64,000 bases of DNA, taken from contig CM031879.1 of assembly GCA_018697195.1 (NCBI GenBank), forward strand, positions 46,603,772 through 46,667,771. Reading direction: 5' to 3'. Both the position numbers and the translations under genes were made by a program. This document shows positions 1 to 28,800 of the stretch, one piece after another. Under the pieces are notes generated by a model that searched no databases, was not told the origin of the DNA, and saw only the letters and a list, made by a program, of their open reading frames with translations. The first letter of the stretch is position 1. Each line of letters begins with the position of its first letter. The stretch is from Certhia americana (taxonomy: Eukaryota; Chordata; Aves; Passeriformes; Certhiidae).

Positions 1-2305
1 TGAATAGTCAAGATAACATAAACTGTACAGTTTTTTCTGCTAGACTTGTGTACTTCAGCAAATTCAAATCCCCATACTTAAAAGTAGTTTTCTGAAATGT
101 TTCTCTCATTCAGGGTGGCCCTTTGCCTCAAAGGAAACAAGATTTACGAGATTTTTGGCTTCTTGGACTTGGCAGTCTATGTATTTTTTAATATTCCTTT
201 TAAAATATGAAATGGCTACATAGGTACGTAGTTAGCCTGTGTAACTGAAATTAAACATGGTTTTGCAGCACCATTTAAAATTACTGATTTTGTCAATTTT
301 GCTAAATCTGTTTTAGTTAGCTCCTGGTTGACTCTTGAAGGACCTAACCTCTCTTCTGGTTCAGTTCCATTGGGTCTTTATTTCATTTGGGTTTTTTTTT
401 TTCCTTCTGTTGTGTGGAAGAGGCGGGAAGGGTTCATCCCCCTTTCAAGTCTTACTTGGTTCTTCAGCGGTCTCATGTATTCATGCACATTTAAGCCTTT
501 GATCACTCTGCCAAGTGAACGAAACAGGCTTGTAAGGAGTAGTGAACATGAATTTGTCACTTAGGTTGAATTTCAGTCTTTTATATAGTGTTACGGTTTA
601 GCTCAGCCTTCCTGTTAGGGAGATAAAACTGAAGAGTCTTAAAAACTGTAACCAAACAGTGTTTATTCTGTGTTCTTTTTGATAATCATGGGGGGTTTTT
701 GGTTGTTCATTGTGGAATTTCACAGTCACATCTCTTGGTTTACACAAGAACTGCCTTTCAAGACAGGTGCAAAAGTAACTTTTGTTGTGGTGTCCTGTCT
801 CCAGCAGTGGCCATGTATTTACCACTTCACTGCCTGTATTCAGAGATTTGCCATAAACTAGGCGTGTGCAGAATAACAGTTGCATATTTTCTCCCTCCTT
901 TCAGCAGCAACAGCTTTAGAGTTGTAGCTTTGGTGTCCCTGTGTTTACCAGGCAGAGGCATACCTATCCTTGAGCTTGTCTAAGCTGTTTTTGAACTTGC
1001 TTATCTTTTTGCCAGTGCAGCATTCTTTGGCAATGACTTTTAGTTACTTGAGTTAAAAAAACCCATGTTTGTTGCATTTAAACCTGGTCTTCCTTCATGG
1101 AAATGGCTAAGAATCATTCCCTTATGTGCATCATATTGGATTTTGTAGGTTTCAACCCCCATTTAGTTCTCTCTTTTCCAAAAGACTTAGATTTCTCTCA
1201 TATACAAGTTCTTTAGATTCCTAGTTATCTCTGTGGTCCATTTTTGTTTCTGATCAGTTGTACTCCTTCCTTAACAGGGTCATCAGAACCATACACAATA
1301 TTACAATGTCAGGCTACTACAAGAGTAACAGACAGACATCATGAACATTTGAGTTTCATTATGGATTTCCTTCCTTAATAACTGCTTATGTTTTGGCTCT
1401 TTATTGTGCTTGTGGGAGCTGCATGATGTTTCTGTCTAGGATGACTACTAAAACCTTCCTAGGAGTAGTAAAAACTAATTTAGAATCTGTCATCATGTAT
1501 ATGCATAGGTGAAAATACTTTCACCACTTCACAATAGTAATTTATTAACTATTTTAACAACAGTAATTTTCATCTCCATTTTGTCATACAGCTGACCATG
1601 GTTGTGGGGTGGTTTTGCAGCTTTTTGCTATCAGTTTGAGGTCTGGCTACCCTGGATAGTTTTACAATCTTCACAGGTTTTTACGTTTTATTCTTCACCC
1701 CCCTGTTTGAGAATGTCTGTAAGTGCAGTTGAATAGCTTAAGTGTCTTCATAGGACCTTAAAATTATTGCTGGCAAGCCATTTTTTGTTAAAACTAAATC
1801 TTTATTTCTGTTCTTGTTGCTTTCTATTTTTCTTTCTAGTTGAGGGTAATAAAATGCTCTGCTCTTAATTTCAAGTGCTTCTGTTCTAGCGTAATCAGTT
1901 TCATATGTATTGAATAGGATTTTCCATTTTTAAGACATTTTCTAGCTCTTGGATTTCATGTGGATTTTTTTTCCTATGCCATCCATTTTGAGCTGCAGCT
2001 TCCCTTTGTGCTTCAGCAGCCTGTGCAGCACTGCAGTTTTAACTTTTTATTATGTTTCCTAATGCAGCTTTATTAGTATAACATCTTCCAGATCATTGAT
2101 TTGTCTGTGTGCTGAAATCTTGGAATCTAAATCTGTCCTTAGTTTCTTGACTTGAAGACAATGGTCCAGTTTTACTTTTGGACTGTTTAATTTGCTTGCT
2201 ACAGGAGTATATCATCATTGGCAAGAGATGTCTTTTTATAATGTATGTTTAAAGATTTTTATCTTTTAAATTGTGGGGTTTATTTTACTGATATTCTGTG
2301 CCTGG

Positions 2306-2364
2306 GTTTTTTGGGGTTTGTTTTGTTTTTGTTTTTTTTTTTGTTTTGTTTTGTTTTTTTTTTA
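2306..2364. repeat. T/G low-complexity tract
   Basis: Runs of T broken by single G or GG, with repeated GTTTT units, inside the TCF20 intron. Simple low-complexity DNA; on the minus strand it would read as an A-rich tail, but no retroposon body is attached. Confidence 0.7.
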
Positions 2365-4129
2365 ATATAACTTATATTGTTTGTCAGGAAATGTAAACTA
2401 ATAGTTCTGTGTCCTTCAGTACTGGTTGTTATCTCTAGCCCCAGCCACATAAACAATTTTTTTCATTAACCAGTATCTGCACATCAGACTGGAAGTCCTC
2501 TTTTCCTCTCCTGTTTCCTAAAAATGTCTTCCCACCTTGTTTTTTTCATCTTGGTCCCTTTTTGCAGAAGTCTTTCAAAATCACTTACTTCTTTCTCCTG
2601 TAGTAAGCAGTATACACACACACTCTTATTTATTTTTATTTTTTTCTTGTGGCTTTTTGGAATAAGCTGACTCTCTGTATCCCACTTTCCAGGAAAGGGA
2701 ATGCGGCTGCCTGCTGTTTCTGTTGCCCTTTCGCCTGGATATTAAATCCAAGCCTCTGCTGAGCCTGCCAACTGTTTAATCAGAAATAGTCAGAAGGCCC
2801 TCCTTCCTAATATTGCAGCTGACTCTGAAGTCCTCATTATCTTACATCTGCATTTGTGCAGTGCAATTATATAGAAGCAATTGTTTTCCTAAAAGCTTAT
2901 AATTTAAACGGGAGAAGGAGAGAGTATGAAAAATGCATATAACATGTAAAGCAAAGGCTTGTACCTGTATAATTAATGCCACATTTATTTCACTTTTTGC
3001 TTTCTTTGTTTTCTCAGTAGCCTTCAGTTGTTGCTTTCTGTTTTATTCCTTTTATGCATTCTTGACACTGGTATGTGAGAAGGGACCAAACAAGGAGATG
3101 GAAAAGAAAGCAAAGAAAAAGAAAAGCAGACCAAAGGAAAAACTGGTTATTGGAAAAGAGGAAGTCAAGAGGTCTGAGTATAGGGTATATAACTGCTCAT
3201 CAAGAAAAGATGTTTTGTATTACAGACAGCAGAAAATATTATCCTGTTGTGAATGTCTTGTGTAAACTGGTTTGGTAATTGTTCAGCAAGGAAGACAGTG
3301 GAGGAGTCATCTGAAAACACCTTACATTAGTGTTAGAAGCAATTAATTTCTGCTTCTAAGCAACTGCTCCTGCTCCTGCCCAGAATATTTTGGAAGGGCT
3401 AGTCGGCAGCTTCCATCCTCCCACCAGTGGAAACTATGTCCACTGTAAGATTCTAGTACTAGGGAGTACTTTGTCTAGGGACAAAGATATTACCTCTGCC
3501 AGTGCAGAGCCAAATTGAGCAGGTGAGTGCTTTATTTGAGCGGCTTGGGGCACCAGTTTTCACCAGGCTAAAAGCTTTGTGTTTGTTAGGAGTGGAAAAA
3601 GGTAGGTAGCTCAGCACATCTTTATGTTACAGCACTTCGGTGGAGTTGTGGGTACAAATCTGAGGGAAGCAAAAAACGGTACTCGAAAACATACTTATTT
3701 ATAACGTTTAGCAGTGTGGTCTCAGAAGAGGGAAAGAATACAGATTGCAAGGGGGAAAAAAGCCAAACATGAAGCAAAAGCAATATAGTTGGTAGGTGCC
3801 GTAGCATTTTAAATGAATCAGGGCTGTTCTGCTGCTGCTGTGGTAGCAGTCCCCCAACTGTTCCCACTTCCAGGTTGGCTGTTACTTCATTTTGGTAGAC
3901 ACAGAGTGATGAGCTCTAGCAAGGAAGAAATGGGCTGCTAATAGCATGGAGAGGTAGAGACAATGTATCTGCCTTTAATACTATTGATAATTTAGTTCAT
4001 GGGATGGAGTGTCTCTTCTAAATGGCACTTTTCAGTCTCTCCAGCCTATTCTAAGTGAGATATATGTGCCTTGTGGCCAGAGATGAATTGTGGAGATAGG
4101 ACCTATGAATCAGTCTTTGCTGTGTGGTC

Positions 4130-4193
4130 TCTTTTTCCCCTTTATTTTTTTTTTCCTCCTCTTCTTTTTTTCCCTTTTTTTCCCTTTTTTAAT
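4130..4193. repeat. Polypyrimidine tract (intronic)
   Basis: Almost uninterrupted T/C sequence of about 60 bases in the TCF20 intron. No AG followed by a plausible exon lies just downstream, so it is treated as low complexity rather than a splice acceptor. Confidence 0.6.
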
Positions 4194-7100
4194 TTAAGCC
4201 AGGAGTTGATTAGATGCTTGGCAATGATTACTATCCATTGGCACCTCCCATTGGGAGCACACTCCAAGTACCAGCCTTCAGCTCTTTCAAGCAGGGGAGG
4301 TTAAGCAGGCTGCTTACTGAGCAAAAGGAATTTCTCTTCCCAGGAGAGCTGGAGTGCTGTTTCCCTGACTAAGAATGCTATAATTCCTTTACAAGTGACA
4401 AGCAGGCTGCTACCATCTGCTGGCGAATGGCTGCAGGATGGTGGAGTTTGGGTGAAAATTTACTCATGGACTAAGAAAACAATTAGTTGTCATTACGCTG
4501 AATTCACACATTTCCTTGTAAGAATTCTGTGATTTTATTTTGGTGTTAGAATGTTTCCTGGTTGTATTTTTTGGATTGAAGCATAAATATGTGAGATGAG
4601 GGTTCTGACTGAAGCCACAGAAAGTACCAGCAGGAACAGGGCATCTTTTTACCTTTTAAGGCACAGCAGCAATATCTTGTAAAAGAAGACTGAGACCATC
4701 CAGAAACTTTTTCAGCCCTCTTTTTTTGTCTTCATGGGAACACCTGGGTGTATTTGGAAACCATGTGGCGCTACATGATGATAGTCTCTTTCAAATATTA
4801 AGTGATAGACTCGTAAGTTGTTTTAGAACCACGCAGCTTTGTAGGGCATCTGCTTTGTTCAGTCACTCAGGTGTGTCAAGAAGGAAGAACTCAAAAAAAA
4901 GAGCAGTTATTGTGTATGTGGTTCCCTCAGCTTCCCCTGAAAGAAGCAGATGGTTGGGGGTCCCGGGAGGTAGAAGAAATGGGGCCATTAGATTGTCAGT
5001 GGCTTGTGAAAAGCAGAAGCATCTGCCAGAATGGAGACTTGTTCCACAGCGGGGGAGCCAGCAGCAGCAGATGATCTCTGCCTTGAGCCGTCAGTGGCAT
5101 AGTCATCCACTGGGGAATTGCTGTTGTGGGCGTAGCACAGGTAACCTTGCTAAAATCTCGTTGGTCTGCCAGACTGAAAAAAAGGGGCAATGAAAGCTTG
5201 ATGCACCTGCGATGGCATCTTAACTACCCACTTTTACTGTCTAATCACTCCTAAAATCACAAAACGATTTTAAAGCATTCCTTACCCATTCTCAGCTGAA
5301 AATTTGTCAAAATGCCTGTCATGTTTCAGAATGTGATTTGCAGAATAGCAACATGAACCATGCTAGATGCAGCAAAGAATAAGTTCAAAAAATAAATTGA
5401 CTTTTGGAAAAGTATCAAGAATTTTGCTAGGGGTCTTGTTTTCTGTTGTATCATGCAGCATACTCTTTTAAGACAAGCCTTTTTAATGTTAAGAAATGTT
5501 TTATACAGCTGCAGTTCAATCTCTGCTGCTGTAGTTCTTATGCTCTTATTGACTGCTCTGCACAGGACAGAGTGTTCCAGGGGAGAGTGACCTTCTGTTG
5601 CAACAGTGTGATGCTACGTAAAAGATGAGATAAAGTGAGGAGGGCAGAATGCCTCTGAGTATCAAAACTAGATATTCATATCTACATTCAGAAAGAATAG
5701 TCAATTTGAGTTCTGTCCTGTTAGAATAATTAATCCCAGTCAGCCACATCTAAAAGCGAGAATCAAGTACACAGGTACAGAGGTCTGTTTCAGAACTCCT
5801 CAAGCTGCACTTTGTGAGTACTTGGCATAGGTGAATCCGGGACTATTGCCAGTACATAATATCCTTCTAGAGTTGACTTCAGAGCCAGGAAAAGACATTT
5901 TCTGTGGATGAAGTTTGGTTTTGCTCTCATGGGAGAGTGAATTACATTGCAGTTTGGCTAGCGGTCCGTATATTTTGGTGCACATTTTTAATGTTGGTTT
6001 AGCCGGTTTTTGGGTTTTTTTAGTCTTTGGAAACTTGCATTCATGTTCTGACAGGCAATAATAAGCTGCTTGTGTGTCTCTTTCTAGGCCTCAGGGGCAC
6101 TTGCCTTGCATCATAAATACTGCAGTAGTTTGTCGTGCTTAGACGATATGATTTTGTAGGATGCACTGAAGATCAGGCTCAGGATGCTTTGGCATACCCA
6201 TAAAGAGAAGGTGTTACTCAAAACTGCAGTTGTAGATGTCACAAGAGCTGACATCTCACAAGCTTTTCTGTTAGTTGCATCTGCTTTGATTTGAAGGGGG
6301 CCCCTGGTTTATGGCTGGAGCCAGTTTTGCTTTTATCTTCATTGAGGCATTTAAATACAAATTATAGTCATCTCTGCATAACACAGAATCGTAGGAAGAG
6401 CAATAACTGTCAGATATTCTCAGAGGGTTTGGAAATACTGTAATCAACCCCCTGTTTACTATGCAGAGTGAGGAACTTGGCTGTGGCTGTTAGCTTTGGC
6501 CACGTCTGTTTTGCAGATCTCCTCTGCAGCGTGTGTGCTGATCAGGGATTGAAGACGTGTGGTGCAGGGGATGTGACCATGTTGGCAAACAAGTGTCCCT
6601 GTATGGTGGGCAGGCCGTGCTCGTGTCCAGTGCCAGGTGCACCGCTGCCTCGTGCACAGCTGTTTGTGTGCGGTACAGATGGAGTGTGTGTGCTTTGATA
6701 TCGGCTTTTCCAGTAGCAGCAGTGAGTTTAGATCACGTCAGCATCTCTGTGTGCAGGCAGGGACCAAAGGCAACTTCTCACAGCCTGAATTCTAGGTGAA
6801 TTGTACCAACTATACAAGGCCTTATTATGGTGTTGGTTATATTTATTCCTGTCTTTTTAAAGTGTGACTCAAAAATTATGGTAGTTCCTTTCTTCGTTTT
6901 CTGCCAGTAGTTAATTCACTTTTTAATTTTTAAATAGTAGCAGTCTCCTAGCACTTGGTGAATTCTACCAGCTATGGCTATGTCTTTTTTTAAGGGAAAG
7001 ACTTCAACCTGTCAGAAATCAGTTTTCATCAGAATCAGATTAGTTAACAAAAATCACTTAGTGTATACATTCAGGAAATAAGATGTCGGTCTGAATGAGA

Positions 7101-7813
7101 TGTGCTCTAGAATTACCTCCTTAGGTCATTTCTTAAGTCATTCAAGATGAAGTAAACAGGTGAGAGACTTTCTTTCTGCTTTCACAATTGTCTGATATCA
7201 TGGTTAAATACATCATTGACTAGTTGAGCTAATAGGATTTAGCTAGTGAAAACTGAACGTGGTCATCACATGAGTCTAAGCTACTTTGACAATAATTGTA
7301 TGAGCATTCTTGTTGCATGTGCAACATCTCATGCATCCTTGCTGCAAGTACTCTTTTTGAACATGTGCCATTTCTGTGATGATGTGTTTTCCCATGATGG
7401 CATCTTCTTCTGCTCCAAATAAACCCTTTTTGATTACCTGTGAAAAAATATACAACTTAGCCATGATCTTCTTCAACTGCTAAGTGTCATCTAAACCATT
7501 ATTTGTCATGCTAATTCTCCTTTTAAAGCTGCTGTAGATTCAAAACCATTCTTTTTCCTCCTATTTTAATAGTGATGTCATTGTCAGGTACTGAAAGGGC
7601 CAGTAAAACAGATTTGAGAAGTATTTTAAATTCTTTCTGAATGGCTGAACATTTCCATCTCTTGCCTGGTTAGCACAGCTGAAAATTTCGTAGTTTGACA
7701 GAGCTTATGTTGTTACCTGTTTGAAAGGCCTTTATTTGTATGGTGTAGAAAGATAGAATTTAATGTGATTTGTCAAGTAATTTGTACTGGAATGTGGTTG
7801 ATAAAATTCCTAG

Positions 7814-21583
<13,770 letters not shown>

Positions 21584-21825
21584 AAAGCGGTGGACATTCG
21601 TGACTGAATGGAATCTCTCCCACTGTGCAGCCATGCCCCCTCTCGACGTGCCTGCCAATGCCAGCACTTCCTTCATAAATTCTTACATCACACTCAAGAC
21701 TGATGACATCACAGAATCTGACCAAGGAGTCTGAACCAGCTGTTTCCATGGACACAATCTCCATAGTGACAGTGGGGAGGGGAGGGGGAAAAGGAAACAG
21801 GTGGGGGGAATTAAAGAGGGAGGGA

Positions 21826-21843
21826 TAAATATATATATATATA
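21826..21843. repeat. (AT)n microsatellite in TCF20 3' UTR
   Basis: Short alternating AT run followed by AAGATCTATTTTTTAG. It could form a small hairpin in the transcript, but it is only a minor simple repeat. Confidence 0.7.
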
Positions 21844-22119
21844 AAGATCTATTTTTTAGTCTTGAAAGACTTTGTTTTAAATGAAAGGTGCGCTATATCC
21901 CTTTTGATGCTTTTGATTAAAATTTTTAAAACCCCATATAAATTAAAAAAGAAACATATAGCTAAAGTAAATATTAAATCCAAAATTAAAGCAAGGCATG
22001 TGGAGCCTAGCATTTTGTGGGAAAGAATAGCAAAACTGTGAGTACTCCAAACAGGATTTGTCTCTGTTCTTCTTGCTTTCTTCCTCACAACATCTGATGA
22101 AATTCAGTTTTGAAAGGCA

Positions 22120-22125
22120 AATAAA
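22120..22125 (+). terminator. TCF20: Possible proximal poly(A) signal, TCF20
   Basis: Canonical AATAAA about 550 bases into the terminal exon. GT-rich sequence follows at about 22,140-22,160. It may give a shorter 3' UTR. Confidence 0.4.
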
Positions 22126-22851
22126 ATACTGCTAAAGTGCTTGTAGGGTGTGAAAACTTGGATGGTTGCAGGTAATTTGGTGTCAGTAGTAGTGTCTGAG
22201 GGGTAGGGAGGTTTCTATTTTTGAGAAACACTATTAACAATGTAAGCTTGAACAACATCTGCAGACTCTTGGGTTGTGAGACTCATGAAGTAAGAGGTGT
22301 CTGCTGCTTGCTAGGTCCCATGCACCTCCTTGGTGTGGGAACACTTGTCCCAGGCAGGGGAAAGAAGTATTTGCCCTGTGTGGCAACAATATGACCCCCA
22401 GATCATTCCAAAAAGCTGCCTTCAGTTTGGAAGGCAAGTAAAAGGAAGACATAGGTTTACCTGACACATGGGGAGCAAAAGAAAGTCTGAATGTTGGTGG
22501 AGTCAATGTATCTTCAAACTAATTGGGGTAAATCCACTTGGCCCTTTTTTTATTTTATGTTTTTGCTTTTCCTAAGGAAGGAAGAGGGAATGTCAGTGTA
22601 ACAACCTACACACTATATGGTTATTTGGGGTCGTTATTTTTTCTTTTTTTTTTCCTTTTCTTTTTTGGTAAATTATGTAATTTTAAAACATTTGGGTTTT
22701 AGGAACAACAACAAAAAATATTTTTTTTTTCTTGTTAAGGCCTTAAGAAAGGGGTTAGTGCATCTTTCAGGGGTCACTCTGCCATGGGAATAAAAATAGC
22801 TGTTTCACAAACAGTTTTATATAAAAAAAGCTTAAAAAACCAAAAAAAACT

Positions 22852-22857
22852 AATAAA
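22852..22857 (+). terminator. TCF20: Probable distal poly(A) signal, TCF20
   Basis: AATAAACTTCATTTTAACC followed within 30 bases by a T/G-rich element (CTCCTTTTGTTTTGTG). This is the best match to a full cleavage site in the expected 3' UTR length range. Confidence 0.6.
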
Positions 22858-25800
22858 CTTCATTTTAACCTTGTCTCCTTTTGTTTTGTGCGAACTTGAT
22901 TTGTTTAAAAGGACAGAGACAGTACTATCTGCTGCTTTTTGGTTTCTTTGCCTTCATCGGTTCTGCCTTCAGTGATGACCTTCTGAACTGGCCCAGCAAG
23001 AGGAAGACCACAAAGGCTTTGAAAAACTAAAGCTTAGGATTTGTTTGATGTTCAGAGTTAACAAGCCAATGACTGGATGAATTTTCTGTTCGTGTGAGTT
23101 GGTGGTATTTCACCAGGTCACTGACTTCTTTCACTCATAGGATGGTAGCATATCCTAGTGATATCAAACAGTGTGGTGTTTACTGGGAAGTCACTAGAGA
23201 TAGGGATCTAACCAGCATGACATGGATAAAATAATGGGGTTGATATTGTGGGGAGGGAAGAACTATTTTAAAAGTTATGTACTGGATGCTTGCTCAACTA
23301 TTCACATTTTGGAGTATTCAGCACATAAATAAAATCTATGATAGCTCATATTAAGATATCTATTTTAACTCTATTTTTAAAAGATCGATTTAAAGATTTG
23401 GGAGATAATTTGGCAGTTATTTATTTCTAGAAGTTGCTACTCTCACTCATAAATATTTGGAAAGAAAGGGCAGCCTTCTGCTTACTCCTTTCCCAGTAGC
23501 AGCTACTGACGTTAGTATGTCCTTTACATTAAGAAATAGACCTGTTGTGATAAATGTCACTAATGTGTCATGAATTGGTGCTGAAAATATTTAACTGCTG
23601 GTGTAGTCAGAAAAAAGTCATTTTTAGCATAGTTAATGTGATTGAGTAAATGACTTCTTTTCAACTGAATAAAAATTGGTTTTTTTTTTCATAGTGTCTG
23701 TTCTATTCTACCTATTCAAAAAAAAAAAAAGAAGTTCCTGTTATTGCCTTGTTTTTATGTTGGTGAAGAGTCAACTCTGTATGCAGCACTGTGGCAGCGG
23801 AATAGTGTGTGCTGGAACTGCTGAATTTGACACTTTCACTTTTGGCTCTTTGGTGTCACAGCAGAGGCAGAAGGTTTTTGGGTAGCTGGGAGGGAGCCTT
23901 GGAGGTTTTCCATGTGGGAGCTTGTGGCAAATAGGAGATTAAATATTTCCTTGTGCACCATGGTTGGAAAGTAGTGGGAGTTGTGTAGAGTAAATAAAGA
24001 AATGGTACCGCAGTTGACTCCATGGGAAGTATTTCTCAGTGAGAAGTGCTTAAAATCCTTCAACTCAGCTGTGGCTTAACCCCCCCCCTCCCCGAGCTGT
24101 GGTCAGAGGTGAGGGGTGCACAGGATTGTGCTTGGTGGTCAAGTCTTTACAGAAACCAGAGCTGTCGTGATTCTAAAACCGAGCCAGAAGGAATTTAAAC
24201 AATGTGTAATGGCTTCCTGGGAGAACTTGGAAATGATCCACAAGAGTCATAAAAGCCTGTTGGAAATAGAATTTTTTTTGGCTGAGAAAATACAAAGTGC
24301 TGAGTGATGTGATTTTGAAAGCTGTTGTACAAAACATTTACCTGCTCCATCCTGCAAAAGCAATTTACAGCTTGACATTGTGGATACCCAAAACTGGAAA
24401 GAAAGAAAAGGTTTGGAAGTCCTGGCTAATTTAGAATTTGTGGAGCAGAAATGACCTGCAGAAGAACCTTAAAAGAGATTGTGTATAGATGAGAATGAGT
24501 GGCCTGGCACCCGCTCGGGAATTACCAGTTTGGATGAGGAATGAACTAGCAAGAGCTTGGATAAGGCAGCTCATTTTCAAAGTGTTTTTCCATGCTGCCT
24601 CCCATCGGGATCTCTTGAAAGAGACATACCAGTGTGCTGGAATTGAATGTGATGGTTTAACAGCATTTCAAACTAACCAGAGTGAGTCAGCGCTGCTGCA
24701 CAGGGTCGAAGAAAAAGATGTTTTCACATCAAGAGTACGGAATGGCTTCAACATGCAAAGGATGTTTGTTGATGTGACAAGGATAAAGGGAGGTCCTGCA
24801 GGAGTTGATGGAGGCCCTGGGATGTGAACAGAGCAGATCTCAATACCAGGAACTGTCCATCAATACATTTGTTATATGTATTTATTGCTTATGAAATCCA
24901 TGCTTGGAAATCCGAGGCACAGACCATTGAGGATTGTTCAGCCCAGAAGAAAGCCACCTCAGCTGCCACTGCAGAAAGCAGTGGCCAAGCTCACTAATCT
25001 ATACCACAGAGGTATGAGGGAATTTTACTTGGGGTAGTGACATTCTTGAGCCTTTTGAATTGCTCAGAACAAGACAAACTGATGATGTTTAATAGTATTG
25101 AAATAAAAAACACTCAGGGGTTCAGGGTGCAGAATCTGCTAAAGAACAAAAGAATGGTGTACATTTAATTCATGGATTCTTTAGCTAATGGCAAGCTAAA
25201 GAAGTACATTTTTGGTGTGATATGCATTTTAAACAACAAAAGTTTGTTGAGATACAGGCAATTGAATGAGAGCTGTGTTATATTTGGCTATTTAATGGGC
25301 AGTAATGTACATAAAAATGTATATCAGGAAAGATAATACCTTAAATTGGCACAGTTGCAGGGGGAACATTTGGGGGCTGACTTGGATATAAACTTTATTA
25401 AATTATCACGCATATTGACTGAGTTATTATGTCAGGAATTACCTGTGCCATCCCGAGTGCAGGGGGTGTCCTGAACATGATAAAAATATTTAGTAGAGGG
25501 ACACAGCCTTGGTTTGTGGGATCTAGTCCCTGAGTTACCAGAATGACCAGAAAGAAGCAGTCCTCTATCTCAAAATGTAGAAAATTAAGTGTAGATATAC
25601 TTTTGGAAGTGGAACGGGATATTTATGTGCCTGAGGATGAATAATTCACCATTGCTCTGGAATTTTTTTAATTGTTAAAAATTACATGAAAAAGAACAGA
25701 GTACAGGTAATCCAGGTTCAGTTACAGATCTAGAAAACACAAAGGTGTGGTTTTACTGACTTTGCAATAAGATGCTGAAAGAGTAGTTGCAATCTTAGCT

Positions 25801-28800
25801 TTGGGTTAGAAATCCCTGTTGTGAGACGGGACAAGATTCTTGTCTGGCTGTGAAATATTCCCAACAAACAAGTTTAGGTCTGGGTTTAGTTTTTTTGTTT
25901 GTTTCGGGTTTTTTTAAGATGGAACTCTGACAGCATATTATGAATCAGAGAATTTAGTCAATAAAGGTAGAGGGCAAAAGTAATTCTTAGAAAATTGTGG
26001 GAGACCGGTAACACTTTGGTACTTTCTCTGGCATTGCTGTAGGCCAAAAAGAGAGCTTGGCTAATGCACATCACTAAAAAACTGGCTCCATATGGATACC
26101 ATGCACCATGAGCTCTCCACCTGACCTGGGCTATTCAGCCAGATTTTACTATGTTAAGCTCTGAAGGAGAGAATGAGGTTTTTCCTTAGAATGCAAAGGT
26201 CAGTGGAATAGTTGCTGTCATTGTCCCTGCATGTGATTGTTTAATTGTTTGCTCTGACTGTACTTCTGGTGGAATCCAAAAGCTTTACTCTGACATCCAG
26301 CTGGAAAGTGAAGAGGGTGCTACTTACAGAATCTTTTTGTAGGATTTAATTTCTTAAGTGGATCCCACTTCCTATTTAGTGTGTTTTCCTGTTTAGCGTG
26401 TTTAGCCTGAACTGGAAGAAAAGCATTGCTTGTTTGCTGGCTTCTTCCACAGCACAATACCGAGAGCTGAGATTGCTTCTCTACCCTCTTCATCCTCCAG
26501 AGGTTTCTTGCAATTTATTGCTTAACTCAGTTTTAACGCTGTGGTTTCAAGGTTTTGACCTTACCCTGGCCAGCTTTAGAAATGCTGATATTTCTTAGCA
26601 GCCCCAGAGAGACTTGCCTCTTATCCAAATAATTTGAAAAAGAAAAATAGTCTTCTGGCTCATAGCAAACCCCCTGTGAAAGAAATTCAGGATTCAGAAA
26701 TTCAGGGGTTCAGGATTCAGACTGACATGTTCTTCTCTGTGTGATAAAACTTGCTTGCATGTGCCACTGAACATGAGCATGGCTGGGTTACCTGCAAATA
26801 CCACCTGTGTTATTCCATTAGGGGTTTTTGGGTTGTAGCTACCCCTGCTGACAGCTAAACTTGGAGTTCACAGTAGGTTTGGAGATTGGTGCTCCCTGGC
26901 TTTGAGATACAGCATGGCAGTGGTTTATGAGTTTTATTGAAATTGCTGATTTTCAGTGCCACATCTTTTAGTGGGGAGCAGCAAAGAATGGCAGAGAAAT
27001 TGTTGGGGAAAGAGGAGGGAGGTGTTTACACTAAAAATAAAAATGGTGGAAGGATAAATTTGCATTGTATAGTGAGAGTCCTCTGAGCTGAAGCCCAGTT
27101 CATCAAAGAAATGTCACCACTTCTTACAAGTTTATTAAAAAATGAATGTCTGTACACTTCACAGCATTTGTATGATAAAAACTTAATTGGACTCTCACCC
27201 AAGTTCTTGCCCACCTGAACTGGGTTCCCTCTCAGAAGAGAAATGGAATTAATAGATTCTTACAAACTATACATTATTTTGAGGACATTACTTTGAAGAC
27301 TGTTGGAATTACAACCACGTGGATTATGGGGCATAGCAATATTTGCTTCTTCTTGTGCACTTTTTCATCACCTTGGAATTGAAGTAACTTGCACGCAAGA
27401 TAGATCTCATTGTTTGCATTTGTAGTCAGAAGAAATACAGAAAAGTGGACAAATTACTCTTTAATGTTGAACTATAAAATTCAGAATTTGCAGGTGACAA
27501 TGAATTTCAAAGAGGCAAGAAAGCACCGTGTTGTAAGCAGAACAAGGACCAATTTAAAATAGCACTCCTGGGTTTTGTAATATTTTGCTGCTTTGGAAAC
27601 TAAGGTGAGGAGGTCACTGTATAAAGTGGATGTTGCAGTCTCTCTGTTCACCTGGTATCCTGCTTGGCTGAAACTTCTGAGGAGGAATCACTACCTATAC
27701 AGGTGATAGGTGGCAAAAATACAAGTGTCCATTTGGTAATGAAGCCAAAAAGCTGCACTCTGCAAGAAAATAATCCAAGCTTCTGTAATACTGCTGATGG
27801 ACACTTCTCCAGCAACCAAAAGTAGAGGCCATATAGCATGGCCCAATTTTGCAGCATTTTAGAAGATTTCCAGGGTTGTGTTTGATTCTGCTCCAAGTGG
27901 GAATCATTCTTAGCTTTACATGACGGGAAAATGTGCCAGGAGAAGAAACAGTTTCCAGAGCTGTGTGATGGAAGTGGGCATTTGCAGCTTTAAAGAGGAC
28001 ATTGAGGGTTGCAGTCCTCATGGCTGACTCCAGCTGCACCACTTGTTTTAACTAAAACCATCAGCATCATTTTACCACAGGAACACAAAAGACTTGGAAA
28101 AGATGCTGTTACAGCAGAAGTGTAAACATTCCTTATGACAAATGTGAAAGATGGACTTACCAAGTGTCAAATTTGTGGTCTGCTGCTTTAGAAGAAGGAA
28201 AGAAGGTGCATCTTTTTAACTGTGCAGAGTTGTTGCTGTCTAGAAGATTAATGGATCAGAAGATGGGCAAATTATTATTAGGAACACTACTAATCAGAAA
28301 CAGTGACTGTAAGACTGCCAGTAACTGGAAAAAATTCTGCTTTGGAGCACAGCCCATTGGCCTCAACCATTGCCCACCACCCATGTTGGATTCATCCCTG
28401 AGCTGAGCACAGCAGTTTTATGATCCAAAGTTCCTCTTGAAAATAAGGAGAGGTGAGAAAAGCTTTCACAAGTGCTCCAGTCATGTGAAAGAGTCATGGA
28501 GAAGTAACAGGTCAGTAGAAGTTGGGGAAGGTTTTTTCCTGAGGTTCCTTCTAGGGAATGCTATGCTGTGGAGGGAGCCCTGAGACCACTGGAAAGGCAC
28601 TTGAGGGCCTCACTGGTGGAGCTGGCTGTTGCTGATGATGTTTTCTGTGGGAAGCTGTGTGTGTGTGAAGAACAGTCCAGGTAGGTACCATACCAAATCC
28701 ATTCTGTGCCATTTATTAGGCTACACAACAACAGGCCCTGAAATCCACTCTTTAACATAGAAAATCTTTTTTGCATCCAAATGGTTGTTCCAAATAGGGG

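Noticed and set aside
6380..6460. Possible CR1 tail (CAGAATCGTAGGAAGAGC...CAACCCCCTG)
   Set aside because: Only a few short words resemble the CR1 3' end; too diverged to support.
24489..24827. Plus-strand open frame of 112 codons in the intergenic region
   Set aside because: No recognisable domain, splice context or promoter; its length is not exceptional for 64 kb read in six frames.
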